Below are positions 11,275-23,508 of a DNA stretch of 64,000 nucleotides, piece by piece. The notes below the pieces were generated by a model, which was given only the letters and a program-made list of their open reading frames with translations, was not told where the DNA came from and searched no databases. The translations under genes and the position numbers were made by a program. Location: contig CM037781.1 of the NCBI GenBank assembly GCA_021229015.1, forward strand, positions 39,353,897 to 39,417,896, written 5' to 3'. Every line of letters begins with the position of its first letter. Within the stretch, counting starts at the first letter, position 1. This DNA is from Solen grandis (lineage: Eukaryota > Mollusca > Bivalvia > Adapedonta > Solenidae).

Positions 11275-11965
11275 AGATTACCTGAGCATTTGTTCTCAGG
11301 ATGAGCTTTTGTGATTGGTCTTTGTCTGTCATAATGCTTCATCAACAATTGTTTGTGAACACTAGAGGCCAAATTTAGCCCAATCTTCATGAAACTTTGT
11401 AAGAATATTTGTCTCGATGATATCGTGCATAACCTCAAAATATGGTCACATGGGGTCAAGAAGTAGTTAAAATCTTTAATCTTTAATAATTGATTAACCC
11501 TTTCCATCATAGAGGAAACCATGAAAAGACCTATGCAAACAACATAAAACCAGATCAGCCTGCGAGTAACTCACAGGCTGATTAGGTTTTATGCTGTTCG
11601 CTGCTCTCAGTGGTCTGGAAATGAGGATTTTGTAATTAAATTTGGTAAGGTTTAACTGTGGTTTTCTGCAGATCAGGCTTTATGTGGTACCTATTGAGTG
11701 CGTCAAAATGAGTCTATATGAGGGAAAGGGTTAAATCTTATAAAACCTGAGCACTTTTGGCTCAATCTTCATGGAAATAACATTGAAAATTTGAGAGAGG
11801 TAATTTAGGTTACCATGGCAGATCAAGGAAAACCTTGTGGACACTTTAGACACAGCATTTTTGTTTCAATCTTCATCACAAATACTGGTAATATAATGAC
11901 ATCATGATGCTTTTAACATCAATCTTACTCAGGTGAGTGACACAGGACCATCTTGTCCCTCTAGC
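11275..11965 (+). repeat. Family P1 dispersed element, interrupted by a MITE
   Basis: It opens with a TTACCTGAGCATTTGTTCTCAGG-like start, carries CCCAATCTTCATGAAACTTTG units, and ends ACTCAGGTGAGTGACACAGGA. The MITE at 11494-11734 sits inside it, so the MITE arrived later. Confidence 0.75.
11494..11734 (+). mobile_element. TTAA MITE (family M1), piggyBac-like, nested
   Basis: TTAACCCTTTCCATCATA and its inverse TATGAGGGAAAGGGTTAA form the ends, flanked by TTAA. The interior has a long hairpin centred on CAGCCTGCGAGT/AACTCACAGGCTG (one mismatch here). A TTAA target plus CCCTTT-type ends fits piggyBac-superfamily non-autonomous elements. Confidence 0.9.
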
Positions 11966-11999
11966 TTAGTAGTAAAAGGATTGTAATAGTTTATACTAC

Positions 12000-12685
12000 A
12001 TGTATGTCTTTATGTATACAGGGTACTTGGAATGGTTGGCAAATCTTTCTTCCCAGTTATAGTCAGAATTATGCATTTTTTCATTCAGAAGCGTTGGAGA
12101 AAAAAAATCAATTACAAAAAAAAAAGAAGAAGAATTTTACCTATTAACCCAGAATCTAAATCCTCTGTGTTGAACTTGCATATGTTTTTGTAATCTTAAA
12201 TAATGTACATGTTGGTATTTGTCTATTCAGCTTTAATTTGAATGTTAAATGTTTTAATTTAAGGTAGCAATGGTAGTTTTGTTTGGTTCAGTAGATGTTG
12301 CAGCTGGGTAATTTCTTGGTAAGGATGAATATACAACTAGTGTTGCATAGTGTTTTTGTTGACAAAAAAGGTACACTTATGTAGAAATAAAATGTGTTAG
12401 GATCTGAGGTGTTAAGTTTTGATTTTGATTTGCAAGGTAATTACACCACATACATTTTGATTTATCTTTTTGATTAAAATCGCATAATGAAGATTGAATA
12501 TTAATTTTGATTTACTTTTTACCTCCTATAGACACAGTTTGATGCATTAGCAAACATCCAGTAGTTTGATCAGAGTCTTCTCTATTTTGTAAATCTTAGC
12601 TCAGCTTCTCACTGTCTACATGGGAAAGAAAGATGTCATATACCATTTAAAGCAGCTCATTCACAGATGGTCATTGACTTTTATG
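12000..12685. other. Intronic or intergenic, nothing recognised
   Basis: AT-rich sequence with only A-runs; no coding signal. Confidence 0.5.
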
Positions 12686-12689
12686 CTCC

Positions 12690-12990
12690 CCAAAGGGTGA
12701 GCATATAGATGCCACTTTGTCAGTCCAGTGTCTGTTTGTCAGTCCATCAGTCTGTCCATCACATTTTTGTCTGGAGCATAACTCAAAAAGAATTAAAGCT
12801 AATAACATGAAACTTCACAGGAGGATAAATCTCATGGAGAAGTGCATTGCACAAGAACTGTAGCTCTTCACATCATATTTTTGGAGTTATTGCTCTTTGT
12901 TCAATTTCATACATTATTTTTGTCTTCTGAGACATATAACCTTGAAACGTCATAGGTGGATAGACCTCATGGTGGAGAATTGCATGCAAA
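12690..12990 (+). repeat. Family D dispersed repeat
   Basis: GTCAGTCCATCAGTCTGTCCATCACA, TCTGGAGCATAACTCAAAAA and CACAAGAACTGTAGCTCTTC-type blocks repeat at 29110-29535. Unit structure with TTTTTGGAGTTATTG blocks suggests internal tandem units. Confidence 0.65.
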
Positions 12991-13287
12991 AGGTTAAAAA
13001 TTAATATTTATTTTTTAAACCTATAGGAAAATCATAGTGAAATCATATCGCGATATCATATTGTTAATAAAAACTGGTCTTCTGTGATATATCCCCCACC
13101 CCTAGTGTTAATAGGTTAAAAATTAAAGCCGGATGGTTTAAAATTGCGATATAATATCGTCAGCATAAATACCACAATAAGCGGTCTTCCGGGATACATT
13201 GTGCAAATCCTGTGAGAAAGCATAGTTTTGAAAGCATAATCCACGTCCAAGAGCTTCTTGTTAACTAAATATTGGTCTATCAGTTCC

Positions 13288-13536
13288 CGGGGCCTTCGTG
13301 GCCGAGAGGGTAAAGTTGCTGACTTTAACACTCGCTCAGCCCCTCACTGCGTGGGTTTGAATCCTGGCAGGGTCATTTGGATTTTGATGTGATGGAACCT
13401 TCCAGCTGGCTTGTAGTAGGTCAATGGTTCTACCCGGATGCCTCTGTGCATTAGGGGTCCTCCTCCACCTGTAAATAGCTGGACGTCGCTATATGACTGA
13501 AATACTGTCAAAGCAACGGTAAACTCAAATTGTCAA
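13288..13536 (+). mobile_element. SINE family A, full length with 13-bp target-site duplication
   Basis: The head GGCCTTCGTGGCCGAGAGGG has tRNA-Ser/Leu-like A-box features; GGGTTTGAATCC is a B box; then come CCAGCTGGCTTGTAG and the tail ATATGACTGAAATACTGTC. Perfect GTCTATCAGTTCC repeats flank it at 13275-13287 and 13537-13549. Confidence 0.9.
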
Positions 13537-13549
13537 GTCTATCAGTTCC

Positions 13550-14960
13550 TGTCTACTCAATACAAGCATTCATGATTGTAAAGGAATTTGGTGGTTTCCC
13601 CATCTCAGGCAATACCATCACACGTCAAAATCTATATTTTGATTTTCTTTTTTCAATTTCTGTTATTTGGCTGATCACATTCATTCTTCGCCCATGCTGT
13701 TACTTCATAGGCTAGACTTATGAAATTGCTACCCTAAACGGATAAAAAGGCCATGTTTAGGAATGTATCAAGTGGTACGGCAAGCACCTGCTTTGGAGGC
13801 ACCGTATTCTATAATTAACGAATTTGTCAAAGTTGTGTTTACCAAAAAAGCGTTTTTCCATGTAAGACCATTTCATAGTTTTGACTTTTTAGCTTGTCTG
13901 TTTATCAAAGAAAAAAAAAGTCGAGGTATTGTCATCACTCTGGTGTCGTGAGCATCTATGGCATCGGGATCATCATAAAAAAAATACTGGTTCACTATCA
14001 CAAGGGCTACATTCCCATCAAGGGCCAATAACTCATAACATCCTTTTTCACCTTATTTATCTCCCCCTTTACAAAAAAACAAACAACAGACAAGAATTGA
14101 CATCCACATGTGGTGGTCTTGTTCGAGATATAATTTCCAGAAGAACTGTTAGTCAAGAGATATCATTTAATTGTATATATAATAGAGGTGTTCTGTAAGA
14201 TTGGAGTTATTTTTACATAAATTGAAGTTAGTCTTAATTTACTTTTATTGCATGCTGGGATTATCAATAATTTGGGTCCAGACTGGAGACTGGTCAGTGA
14301 AACTTGGTGATGGTTTGGTCTTACTGCTACTTTGATGGTAGTATATTGGCTGGGATAGGGAGTTGCTTAGATTATTTTGTAAACATGGAGACAAGAGTGA
14401 TGTGCATGCTGATCAGGTTCTCTGGTTGCATTGATATTTCAAGATGGTGATCATGGGGGAAAGAAGGTTGTACAGCCTGTTGTATCATATTGAGTGGTTG
14501 ATTTGTGATCCAGGGGCCGGCTTGATGCAAATATTGTCCACCAAGTGCAATCATTAACGGATGTGTCAAGAGTTAGGTAAACATTGCAGCTTTGTTGAAT
14601 CTGTTTATCGGACTGGTGACATCATCGTCATGGCTCTGGTTGCCATAGTTACTATCTTGAGTTTAACATTTGTCTAGGCAAGGTGCCCTGGTCTCCAGAC
14701 GGGTTTATTGTCCAAGATGGACATTTAATAAAAATACTGTGTGTATTGTTAGAATAGAGTTTGGCTACTAGAAAGGAAATTGATATGGTTAAATCTAGAC
14801 TTGACATAATATGTTGCTTTATATTTTTAAACTATAAATCTTGAAAAGAAATTATTTGGAGCATTTCTATATATTTCAAAGAAGCAAAAACGTTTCGTCC
14901 AAAAAAAAGAAGAAAGAAAAGATAGTGAATAGAGAAATAAGTTCTTGAAATAAAGTTTTA
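13550..14960. other. Intronic or intergenic, nothing recognised
   Basis: Small open frames at 13530-13951 and 13929-14198 have no recognisable features. There is an X-box-like half, GGTTGCCATAGTTAC, near 14638. Confidence 0.45.
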
Positions 14961-15398
14961 TTAACCCTTTCCCTCATAGAGGAAACCATGAAAAGACCTA
15001 TGCGAACAGCAAAAAACCAGATCAGCCTGCGAGTAACTCGCAGGCTGATCAGGTTTTATGCTGTTTGCTGCTCCTCAGTGGTCTGGAAATGAAGATTTTG
15101 TAATTAAATTTGGTAAGGTTTAACTGTGGTTTTCTGCAGATCAGGCTTTATGTGGTACCTATTGAGTGCGTCAAAATGAGTCTATATGAGGGAAGGGGTC
15201 AAAACGAGTCTATATGAGGGAAAAGGTCAAAATGAGTCTATATGAGGGAAAGGGTCAAAATGAGTCTTTATGAGGGAAAGGGTTAAAATGAGTCTATATG
15301 AGGGAAGGGGTCAAAACGAGTCTATATGAGGAAAAAGGTCAAAATGAGTCTATATGAGGGAAAGGGTCAAAATGAGTCTATATGAGGGAAAGGGTTAA
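14961..15398 (+). mobile_element. M1 MITE with expanded 3' end (28-bp array)
   Basis: A normal M1 left end and hairpin (GCCTGCGAGTAACTCGCAGG) are followed by a terminal segment amplified eight times in register at 15173-15396 (unit AAAATGAGTCTATATGAGGG plus 8 more bases). The element still ends in GGGTTAA. Confidence 0.93.
15173..15396. repeat. 28-bp tandem array, 8 units, in a 4-unit higher-order pattern
   Basis: Units 1-8 are each exactly 28 bp. Diagnostic variants (AAGGGGTC; AAAACGAG; AAAGGGTC) recur in the same order in units 1-4 and 5-8, so a 112-bp block was duplicated once. The unit is the MITE's own end. Confidence 0.93.
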
Positions 15399-16552
15399 GA
15401 ATGATGGGTGTCTTCTGAGGATCACAAATTATATTTTCTTCTTTGTTTGATGCTACACACTTCAAAATATTGATATTTGAAAATCCTATTGCAATATTCT
15501 ATTGCCTAGTTAGAAAATGCTGTATAACCAGGGCCATATTGAATGATATGCCTGTCAGTCAAACTCGCCTTTAGTAACCTTTTATCATTTCACATCATGT
15601 TTGAAACTGGAAAACTAATACTAAATCTGAAGAAGAAAGGTATTAAATAAAAAAAGACATTTATGTAAGAGACTATCAAAAAAAAAAAGAAGAGAGAAGC
15701 TGAATAAAAGTAAAAGAACAGGAAAAAACGTAGAAAATCATAATTTTTGCAGATAGTATTTAAATGAAGGCAATGTTATGTTTTGATTATGTTTTGATTG
15801 ACACCAGAGTAACAATGTCTTTATTGGATATCATAACTACCTAATGTGCCTATTGCTTAATATTGACTCGTATCTGTGGGAGGGGTGTGTGACTAGTTAT
15901 CGGGTGGCTATGTTTATAGAGTCAGGCACATTATGGCCAGCAAGTAACTCCTGGACTTGATTAGCTTTAGTTTCCATGGATACAAGGGGAGTATGGAACA
16001 CTAGACTGGTAGTGTTATAGAACAAAGGGTATGTGTCAAATGGAATTTCTATCTAGTTGACAAGTAAGTTTGATTTTCTTGCTACTCTTAATAAAGCTTC
16101 CAACTACTTATGTCATTAAGATGTGGGTAACAGAAATTTAATTTGATATTCAATATCTAAATGGAAGAATTTTGAAATTTAATTTGCAATCAAATTTTGA
16201 TGGTTGGTAAGAGAACTAAAGATCTTTGTGATTTTGTCCCTGGAGGGTAGTTTTCTCTTTATTCTTTATTAATATAAAGGCTTAAATGAAAGTTGTTTTT
16301 GTTAAAAACCTTTCCAGATATAAGGATTGGAAGGATATTTGACAGAACATGGCTTCTTATCCTAACCTAGAATTTAGCTGGATAGAAATAAAGCCTACTG
16401 GAATATTGTTTGTAAATTTGGATAAATCAATAATTCATTAGATTGCACTGAAAACTGGTTCACATCTATGATTAGTTGAGTAAATGTGAAATATATGTAT
16501 GTTGTATAATATTATTACCGGGTATAGTTACATTTATAGTAACTAACTGGTT
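15399..16552. other. Intronic or intergenic, nothing recognised
   Basis: AT-rich, no coding or repeat signal that I can name. Confidence 0.45.
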
Positions 16553-17240
16553 TGACCTTGCTGTCTTTGGTCTTCCGACATCACCCATCTGTGTCCACAG
16601 TTGTTTCAATTGTTTGTTTTTTTAAACCTCTGGAACTTACTTGTGATGTTCCTTTCATGAAGTTTTACTGAAGTTATCCCTATAGTTCTGGTCCATTGCA
16701 TATCTGGTTTACAGGAGATAAAAATAGATATAGAAAGATATAAAAATTAAATCTTTAAAAATCGTCTCAGAAACTATAAGGCATAGAGATTATATATTTG
16801 ATATGTTGCATTTTCTAGAAGACCTCTACCAGATTTGTTCAGATCATGAACCCAGGGTCAAAATTGGCCCTTCCCCAGGGGTCACTTGATTTTAGATACC
16901 GGTATATAGGAAATTTAAAATAAAAATCTTCTTGTCAGAAACCACAAGGCCTGAAGTTAAGAAACTTGATGTGTAGCATGGCCTAGTGGACCTTTACAAA
17001 GTTTTTTCAAATCATGGCCCCGGATCAAAATTTGCAGGCCCCAGGGGTCACTTGGTTTTATTTAGGCACTCACTGGATTTTTGGGTTTAGATATTTGATA
17101 TGTAACATAGCCTTGTGGACCTGAACCAAGTTTTCAAATCATGACTCTGGGGTCAAAATTGGTCCCAACCTAAGGGTCACTTGATTTTGAAGCTATGACC
17201 ATCAAAATTTGGATCAGGTACAGTTTTTGTCTGGAATTAG
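16553..17240 (+). repeat. Dispersed element with ~150-bp internal units (family P2)
   Basis: Repeated blocks include CCCCAGGGGTCACTTG, AGAAACCACAAGGCC and ATGGCCTAGTGGACC. Same family at 18315-18895 (minus) and 61676-62540 (plus). Confidence 0.8.
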
Positions 17241-17582
17241 GATTACCTTGCTGAACTTCAGCATGGATTTTGTGTTCGAATCAATATGACTACATTTGGA
17301 ACTTGGTTATCCAAACCTGCATTATCCTAAACCTACCCACCTTCAGTCCCAATTCTTTCCTAATATAAAATACAACCTATTTAATCATAACACTTAATCA
17401 GAAATAAAGTTGGGGCCTCATTCATTCTCATTAAAATCAGATTCAGTATGCTAACTGGATTTGACCAGGGTCATCTCAGATTGACCTTTGTATAAGCCAA
17501 TCAAGTCGGCGGCTACAGAATCGTTGGGTATATCAGGGGGAAGTAACCGCATCAGTCTCACAATAGGGTAGAAAGATGTCTA

Positions 17583-17665
17583 ACCGGCTGGATAGCTCAG
17601 TCAGTAGAGCAATCGCCCTGTAAGCAAAAGGCCCTGGGTTTGAGTCCCGAGTCAAGCTTCACATT
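17583..17665 (+). mobile_element. tRNA-derived SINE head (family E)
   Basis: The A box TAGCTCAGTCAGTAGAGC and B box GGGTTTGAGTCCC are clear. The acceptor and anticodon stems do not pair well, so it is a tRNA-derived repeat and not a functional tRNA. Confidence 0.7.
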
Positions 17666-17669
17666 TTTC

Positions 17670-18250
17670 TCACCTGTGAGAAATATTTACCAAAGTCAGT
17701 TAGAAATGCGCTTTTGGTTTAAAATTGAGCACTTGTTTATGCATATAAATTACTTAAAGGTCAATCTGATGTGACCCCTAATGCGATTTTGTCAGTTCAG
17801 TGAAAGGACCCAATTAAATGATTACAACTGATTGGCAGTCAAATTAATGAAAGAATGAGCTGATTAAAGAAACTAAGATGAGTTAGTAGTCACCTAGTGT
17901 TTATACAGATAAAGTTAATTTACAGGGGGATGGGTACGTTTGTATAAATATGGCCTGATTTTATCGCAGTAATCTCACTGCGAGAATGACTTCTACGTCT
18001 GTGAAGTTTTTCTTCTGCTACATGTGTTAATGAATGTAAATGAAAAATAATGAGTTTCATTTTATATTTGTTTCACCTGGAATAAAATCACAGCAATTGA
18101 TGCAGTAATATGGGGAACATTAAATACAAACATTAAAGGATGTGTATAAGGAGTACGTTTGACCATAATGGATTATTCAAACAGATGCTGTATTCAAAGT
18201 GAAATGTTGGTCCCAACGTCTGAATAACCGGGATCTGATTGTATGTTATA
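17670..18250. other. Intronic or intergenic, nothing recognised
   Basis: The 3' extent of the preceding SINE is not defined; no other signal. Confidence 0.4.
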
Positions 18251-18259
18251 AAAGGCAAT

Positions 18260-18895
18260 GAAGGCAATATTTCTCAGGTGAGTGATTCATGGCCATCATG
18301 GCCCTCTTGTCTAGTTTTTCCAATATAAGTGTATGTAAAATCAAGTGACCCCTGGGGTGGTGCCAATGTTGACCCCAGGGCAATGATTTGAACAAATTTG
18401 GTAGATGTTCATTAGGCCATGTTACTCACCAAATATCTCAACTCCAGGCCTTGTGGTCTCTGACTAGATTCTTCTAGTTTTAACTATGTAAGTCTATGCA
18501 AAATCAAGTGACCCCAGGGATGGGGCCAATTTTTTACCCCAGGGTCATGATTTGAACAATCTTGGTAGAGGTTCACTAGACAATGCTACACACCAAATAT
18601 CTGAGCTGTAGGCCCTGCAGTTTTGCAGAAGATTTTCAAAGTTTACATTTTTAAGATCTATTCTTGTGACCTACTCTTTCAACCAGTGAAAACAATTTGA
18701 ACAATTTTGATAAAGGGCCTTATAAGGATCAGTACTTCAATCCTGTGAAGTTTGATCAAAATCCTTTCAGTGGTTTAGGAGGAGATATTTTTTAAAAGGA
18801 AATAGTTGACAACAGTTACACAGACACTGACGCCAGATGCCATACACAGAACAACCCAAATAACCCGCCATGAGCACATTGTGCTCCAGTGAGCT
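18260..18895 (-). repeat. Family P2 element, reverse orientation, with a P1-like end
   Basis: AAATCAAGTGACCCC(T/A)GGG and GGCCTTGTGGTCTCTGAC are reverse complements of the P2 blocks. The left edge, TCTCAGGTGAGTGATTCATGG, resembles the P1 3' end. Confidence 0.7.
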
Positions 18896-19869
18896 AACAA
18901 AATTACCTTATAAAAGGAAGGCTTGCCCATTTTATGATTAGCCTATCCATAGCATTTGTTGCTTAACCATTGAATGTTTTTGTTCAAGTCTTGGCCCCAG
19001 TATAATAACCATTCGAATTGATTAACCAATAAAGTTGAATTTAGCTTTCAAGCTGCATCTGCTAAATTACAAACTGAACTGTGGAGGCCAATAATTATGA
19101 TAATTGTTAAATAGTAAATGGTTCCCTGTATTTTTTTCAAGAGTCAGTTGCTGATCACAGGGGCTGGAAGTTCTATAGGGCGAATCTCCCCGTGCAACTT
19201 TGAGCACCTGTGTTTCAGATTGGTTGTTGTTCCTTCAGGCAATTCACCTTAACTTCGGGAGATACGCATATGATGTGTCCACAAATGGATGATCTAGGGA
19301 ATCTGCCAAATGCACTATAAGTCCAAAATGATGCTTAATTTAGTTTAGTTTAATAATATTTTATTGCATCTTCATTACAATAATACAAAATCAAGTCTAG
19401 GAATACAAACTGATAATGAACTTATGCAAAGGGTTGGGCTACAAGTTATCACAACATTAGTTAAAGCCCTCCCCTACGAGTCTCACTAATATGTTTATTA
19501 AACTATGTTGACGTGTATGGTTTGAATAAATACACAAGAAGAGAAAATCACAACAACATAAAAACCAAAAAAAGAATAATTTCTGGTTATGTATTTAATC
19601 AAAGCAGAGTACCAGAACAAGCAGTCTATTTCTGATTGGTTGTTCCTGTTATCTTTGGGTAACCCTGGGAAACCCACATATGAAGGGTACACAAATGGAT
19701 TATTCAGCAGTGTGCTTAATGCAACATATCCGAAATGTTATAAAAAGGATGATAAGGGAATCACAAAATGACATATATACTGGCTTGCGGCCGAGGCTGC
19801 AAGCCAAAAATGAAAATTAAATCAAGGGAAGTAACAAACCTTGATATATTTGTGATACACTGGTTCTAT
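18896..19869. other. No gene seen
   Basis: TTTATTGCATCTTCATTACA near 19360 resembles a reverse-oriented LINE 3' end but has no coding support. Confidence 0.4.
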
Positions 19870-19969
19870 NNNNNNNNNNNNNNNNNNNNNNNNNNNNNNN
19901 NNNNNNNNNNNNNNNNNNNNNNNNNNNNNNNNNNNNNNNNNNNNNNNNNNNNNNNNNNNNNNNNNNNNN
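19870..19969. other. Assembly gap, 100 N
   Basis: Exactly 100 unknown bases, the conventional length for a gap of unknown size. Sequence, possibly exons, could be missing here. Confidence 1.
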
Positions 19970-21139
19970 TTTAAGAGTTATCTCCCTTCCAAAGCAAGAA
20001 TGGAATGTAATTTCCATAACTTATCAGCCTAGTCTAGTTCCTTTATATGACCCCTGTTTAAATTATGTGTAGACAATGGATTGTATCATATCAGTATGCA
20101 GGCTGATTAGGTTTTAAATTATGTGCTGCATACTTTAGCCTAGAAATGAATTATATTAGTTGTGAAACTTAACCCATACTGATTATTTCTTTGATCAAAT
20201 TGATTTTGTAGGTGTAGAAATGCATTGTAGTATGGCATTGAAAATGAATAATTTCAATATTTAATTAGAAATCTTGAAATTTTCTCAGCAGCACCAAACT
20301 TTTTTTTTTTTATCTGGCATTGTTGCAAATCATGTTAGATTGACTCAGCATTGTTGTACATTCATAGCAGCACTATGCTAGATTTGCAGACCTGCAGTGC
20401 AGTATTTTCAATTTGGAAATCAAAATAATGTCAAATATGATATTAAAATTCAGTAAATGTTTCAACATCAACAACAAAAACAAGTTATTAGGTATCAAAG
20501 CAGAAGGGATGAGGGGTTTTATTATATACTAGATGCCGCAAGCTCAAAACTGAGTACTTTGTGTCATTGTGAAGGGCTTTGAGAGACTTTAACCTGACTA
20601 AAACCTGATCTTTACTTGCACAACATACATTGAAGGTCATGACATCCTCCTCTTGTTTAATCAATCAACATGCTAAGCTATCAAGGAAATAACTTTTCTT
20701 ACAAGTGTCAGACCAGATTAACTTGCAGACTTCTCAAGTTTTATACTGATTGTAACTCATTAAATCTAGAGATTATCAGGTAACATTTTAAAACGTTTTC
20801 TGATTGAAATCTTTATTTCAATCTGATCTGGCATTTTCATGCTTGTCAATGGTGTAAAATGGCATATGATAGTGGCAGAAGGTGAAACCAAGCTCTTTTG
20901 TCTTGTTGACCCACCATGGAATCTTTCAGGCTCCCTTGCCAATCTTTATACCGCTCTCTCGCTGACTGTCCAGGGAACAAATTGAGTTAGAGTAGAACAG
21001 TCTTGAGGAGAAAATCAATGGCGGGCAGGCCTCGGAGATGGCTTTTATAGTCTGTTTCAGAGAATTTAGGTCAACAGCTCAGACTGGTTATCAGCGGCCC
21101 TGGTGGAGAGATAAAAATGGCCATTGTTTGTTGGCAGTG
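19970..21139. other. Intronic or intergenic, nothing recognised
   Basis: AT-rich, no coding signal. Confidence 0.45.
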
Positions 21140-21150
21140 GTGAAGTGGGT

Positions 21151-21233
21151 TACTCTAATCAGGGTGGGGATGGGTGGTGGAGTAGGGGGGGGGGGGGGTT
21201 TACTCTAATCAGGGTGGGGATGGGTGGTGGAGT
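21151..21233. repeat. Duplicated G-rich 33-bp segment around a poly-G run
   Basis: Identical 33-bp segments beginning TACTCTAATCAGGGTGGGGA at 21151-21183 and 21201-21233 (50-bp period) are separated by a G run. The G-rich plus strand could form quadruplexes. Confidence 0.9.
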
Positions 21234-21664
21234 GGGGTAATCCATTGTCCTTATTGTCAATGTTGTTCCAGAACCTGTATGGACTAGTGAAATTTTGAAA
21301 GAATTTATTGTATATTAACTTATGATATGGGAATGTTGAAGAAAGCATTAGACATTAGTGGACAGTTAAGTAAATCAGAATCCTATTTCACCATCCCTTG
21401 GTTTGTGGTCAGTGAGCATTAGGAGAGCATGCATGATTTGATGTGTCTTACCTGTATATGAATCCTTTCTTTATAATGTACAAACTGACTTAAATGAAAA
21501 TATTGACATGATGGCAAAATTTGTACATTTCCATTAAGTTTAACAAAGAAATCTCATAATAAGGAGAACAACTACATTTTTTTATAATTAAAAAATAGGA
21601 CTATTATTAAAATGTTTGTTTTCGTGTTACCCCGAGGACATGTGCTCATAAAGTATGAAAATCC

Positions 21665-21975
21665 TCCTCCCTGATGGCTGAGTGATAATAGCATCTGCTT
21701 CTTGACCAGGACATGGTGATTGTGAATGTGATTCCTGATGGCAACATACCAAAGTTGTTAAAAATGGTATTTTGGTAGTTCTCTCTTGGACTCTTGAGTT
21801 TGTATATACACACAGGGTTGTTCCAGGACTAGATGGCCCGATGTCAGGATAATGAGACTGGGTGTGCTATCATGCCACATGTCTAAGGTGTGATACTGCA
21901 GCATGGCAGCGCTATATCTGTCTCAAGTAAATGCCTGAAAATACTGTTTGTGGGAGGTTAAACTAAACCAAACAA
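21665..21975 (+). mobile_element. SINE family B, near full length
   Basis: A tRNA-like head (CTGATGGCTGAGTGATAATA...GATTGTGAATGTGATTCCTG) is followed by GTTCCAGGACTAGATGGCCC, ATCATGCCACATGTCT and CTGTCTCAAGTAAATG, ending GGGAGGTTAAAC. Confidence 0.8.
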
Positions 21976-22299
21976 GGAATGTCTTTTAAAAAAGATATGT
22001 GGCATTGACTGGAGAATGTAAAATGGTTATATGAAGTATGAATCATTGTCTGTGAAGCATTTCATCTTTGGAAGTGTCAAAATAAGTATAGATAAAAACT
22101 CGGTATTAACTAATATAGCCAACACAGTCAGGAGTAAACATTATTGTAATAAAGCGCATCGTCTTTTAATGAAATAGATTATAATAAACTGCAGGTACTT
22201 GTAATGTTTGGCCTGGACCAAGTCTCAATGTGCATCAAAGAAAAATGTTTTGATGAAATTAATTTGTTTAACAAAGAAACTGTTATTCAGTCATAATAC

Positions 22300-22503
22300 T
22301 TAACCCTTTCCCTCATATAGACTCATTTTGACGCACTCAGTAGGTACCACATAAAGTCTGATCTGCAGAAAACCACAGTTAAACCTTACCAAATTTAATT
22401 ACAAAATCCTCATTTCCAGACCACTGAGGAGCAGCGAACAGCATAAAACCTGATCAGCCTGCGAGTTACTCGCAGGCTGATCTGGTTTTATGCTGTTCGC
22501 ATA
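22300..22503 (-). mobile_element. M1 MITE, truncated at right
   Basis: TTAACCCTTTCCCTCATATA through the central hairpin is intact. The copy stops after CTGTTCGCATA, without the other terminal repeat. Confidence 0.9.
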
Positions 22504-22792
22504 AATCCTCATTTAATAATTGAACCATAAAACATTTTTGGTTTTTTTTTGTCATCTCAACAAACTATGGTGCTTAATTTTTTCCATAAATTCAAGAATA
22601 TCTACCAATGAAAATCGTTAAAATACTTATTTGGAATTGCCTTACATCATCATCTTTAAGTAGGTCAAAAGTGATGTAAGACAGCAGTGCCAAATAAAAA
22701 CGAATACATGGAAATCCATCAAAAAAGTGCAAAAAATTTTTTTTGCTATACTTGAAGGCACATCATATGTATTTGATTATCCATTAATATTT

Positions 22793-22968
22793 GACTTGAC
22801 TATTTGAGTTTACCGTCGCCTCGACAGTATTTCAGTCATATAGCGATGTCCAGCTAATTACAGGTGGAGGAAGACCCCGAATGCACAGAGGCATCCGGGT
22901 AAAACCACCGACCTACCGCAAGCCAGCTGGAAGGCTTCATCACATGAAAATCTGGATGACCCTGCCGG
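22793..22968 (-). mobile_element. SINE family A, head-truncated
   Basis: The tail and body match 809-1049 (GACAGTATTTCAGTCATATA; AAGCCAGCTGGAAGGCTTC). The tRNA-like head beyond the B box is missing. Confidence 0.85.
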
Positions 22969-23297
22969 GCTATTAATCTTTACTGAATCTTTTAATATGA
23001 TTCATAAATGCATATTCTTTTTTTTTTCTTGAATTATTGGTCTTAATCTCTGCCAAAATGACTAGATTGTCTGGTCATTTCATGTTATTCAAAGCTAATT
23101 ATTCACCAGGTTTCCTGTTGATGTTATGTTTCTTTTGTTACATAAAGAAAATGTGACATTTGGGATGAAATTCATATCTTGAAAATAACACTCGTGTGTT
23201 TATGAATAATTAACCTTTAATATCAATTTCTTGTTATAAAAGCAGATTGGAAGGTTGTACATGATAACCAGACAGTATAGAATTTGATAAATCGGCA

Positions 23298-23508
23298 TAC
23301 TGTGAAATCATTAATTGTCGTGGACACTTATTTTCGTTGATTTCGTTGAGGGTTTCATCCATGAATATAAATCCCCATAAAAATTTGTCTCTTATATCGA
23401 CCTCACGTTTTCTAGAACATAGATCCACAAATAAATTGACCCACGAAATCCCCTTAGGTACACAATCAATGAAATTTAATGTCAATAAAAATTAATGAAT
23501 TTACAGTA
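23298..23508. mobile_element. Palindromic MITE-like element
   Basis: The ends TACTGTGAAATCATTAATT and AATTAATGAATTTACAGTA are near inverse repeats. Subterminal GTGGACA...TTTCGTTG is mirrored in part by ACGAAAT and AATGTCAATAAA. Confidence 0.7.

Noticed and set aside
17583..17655. Possible functional tRNA gene
   Set aside because: A and B boxes are good, but acceptor and anticodon stems pair poorly; SINE head.
19337..19480. Reverse-oriented LINE 3' end
   Set aside because: Only a suggestive TTTATTGCATCTTCATTACA; no coding remnant found.
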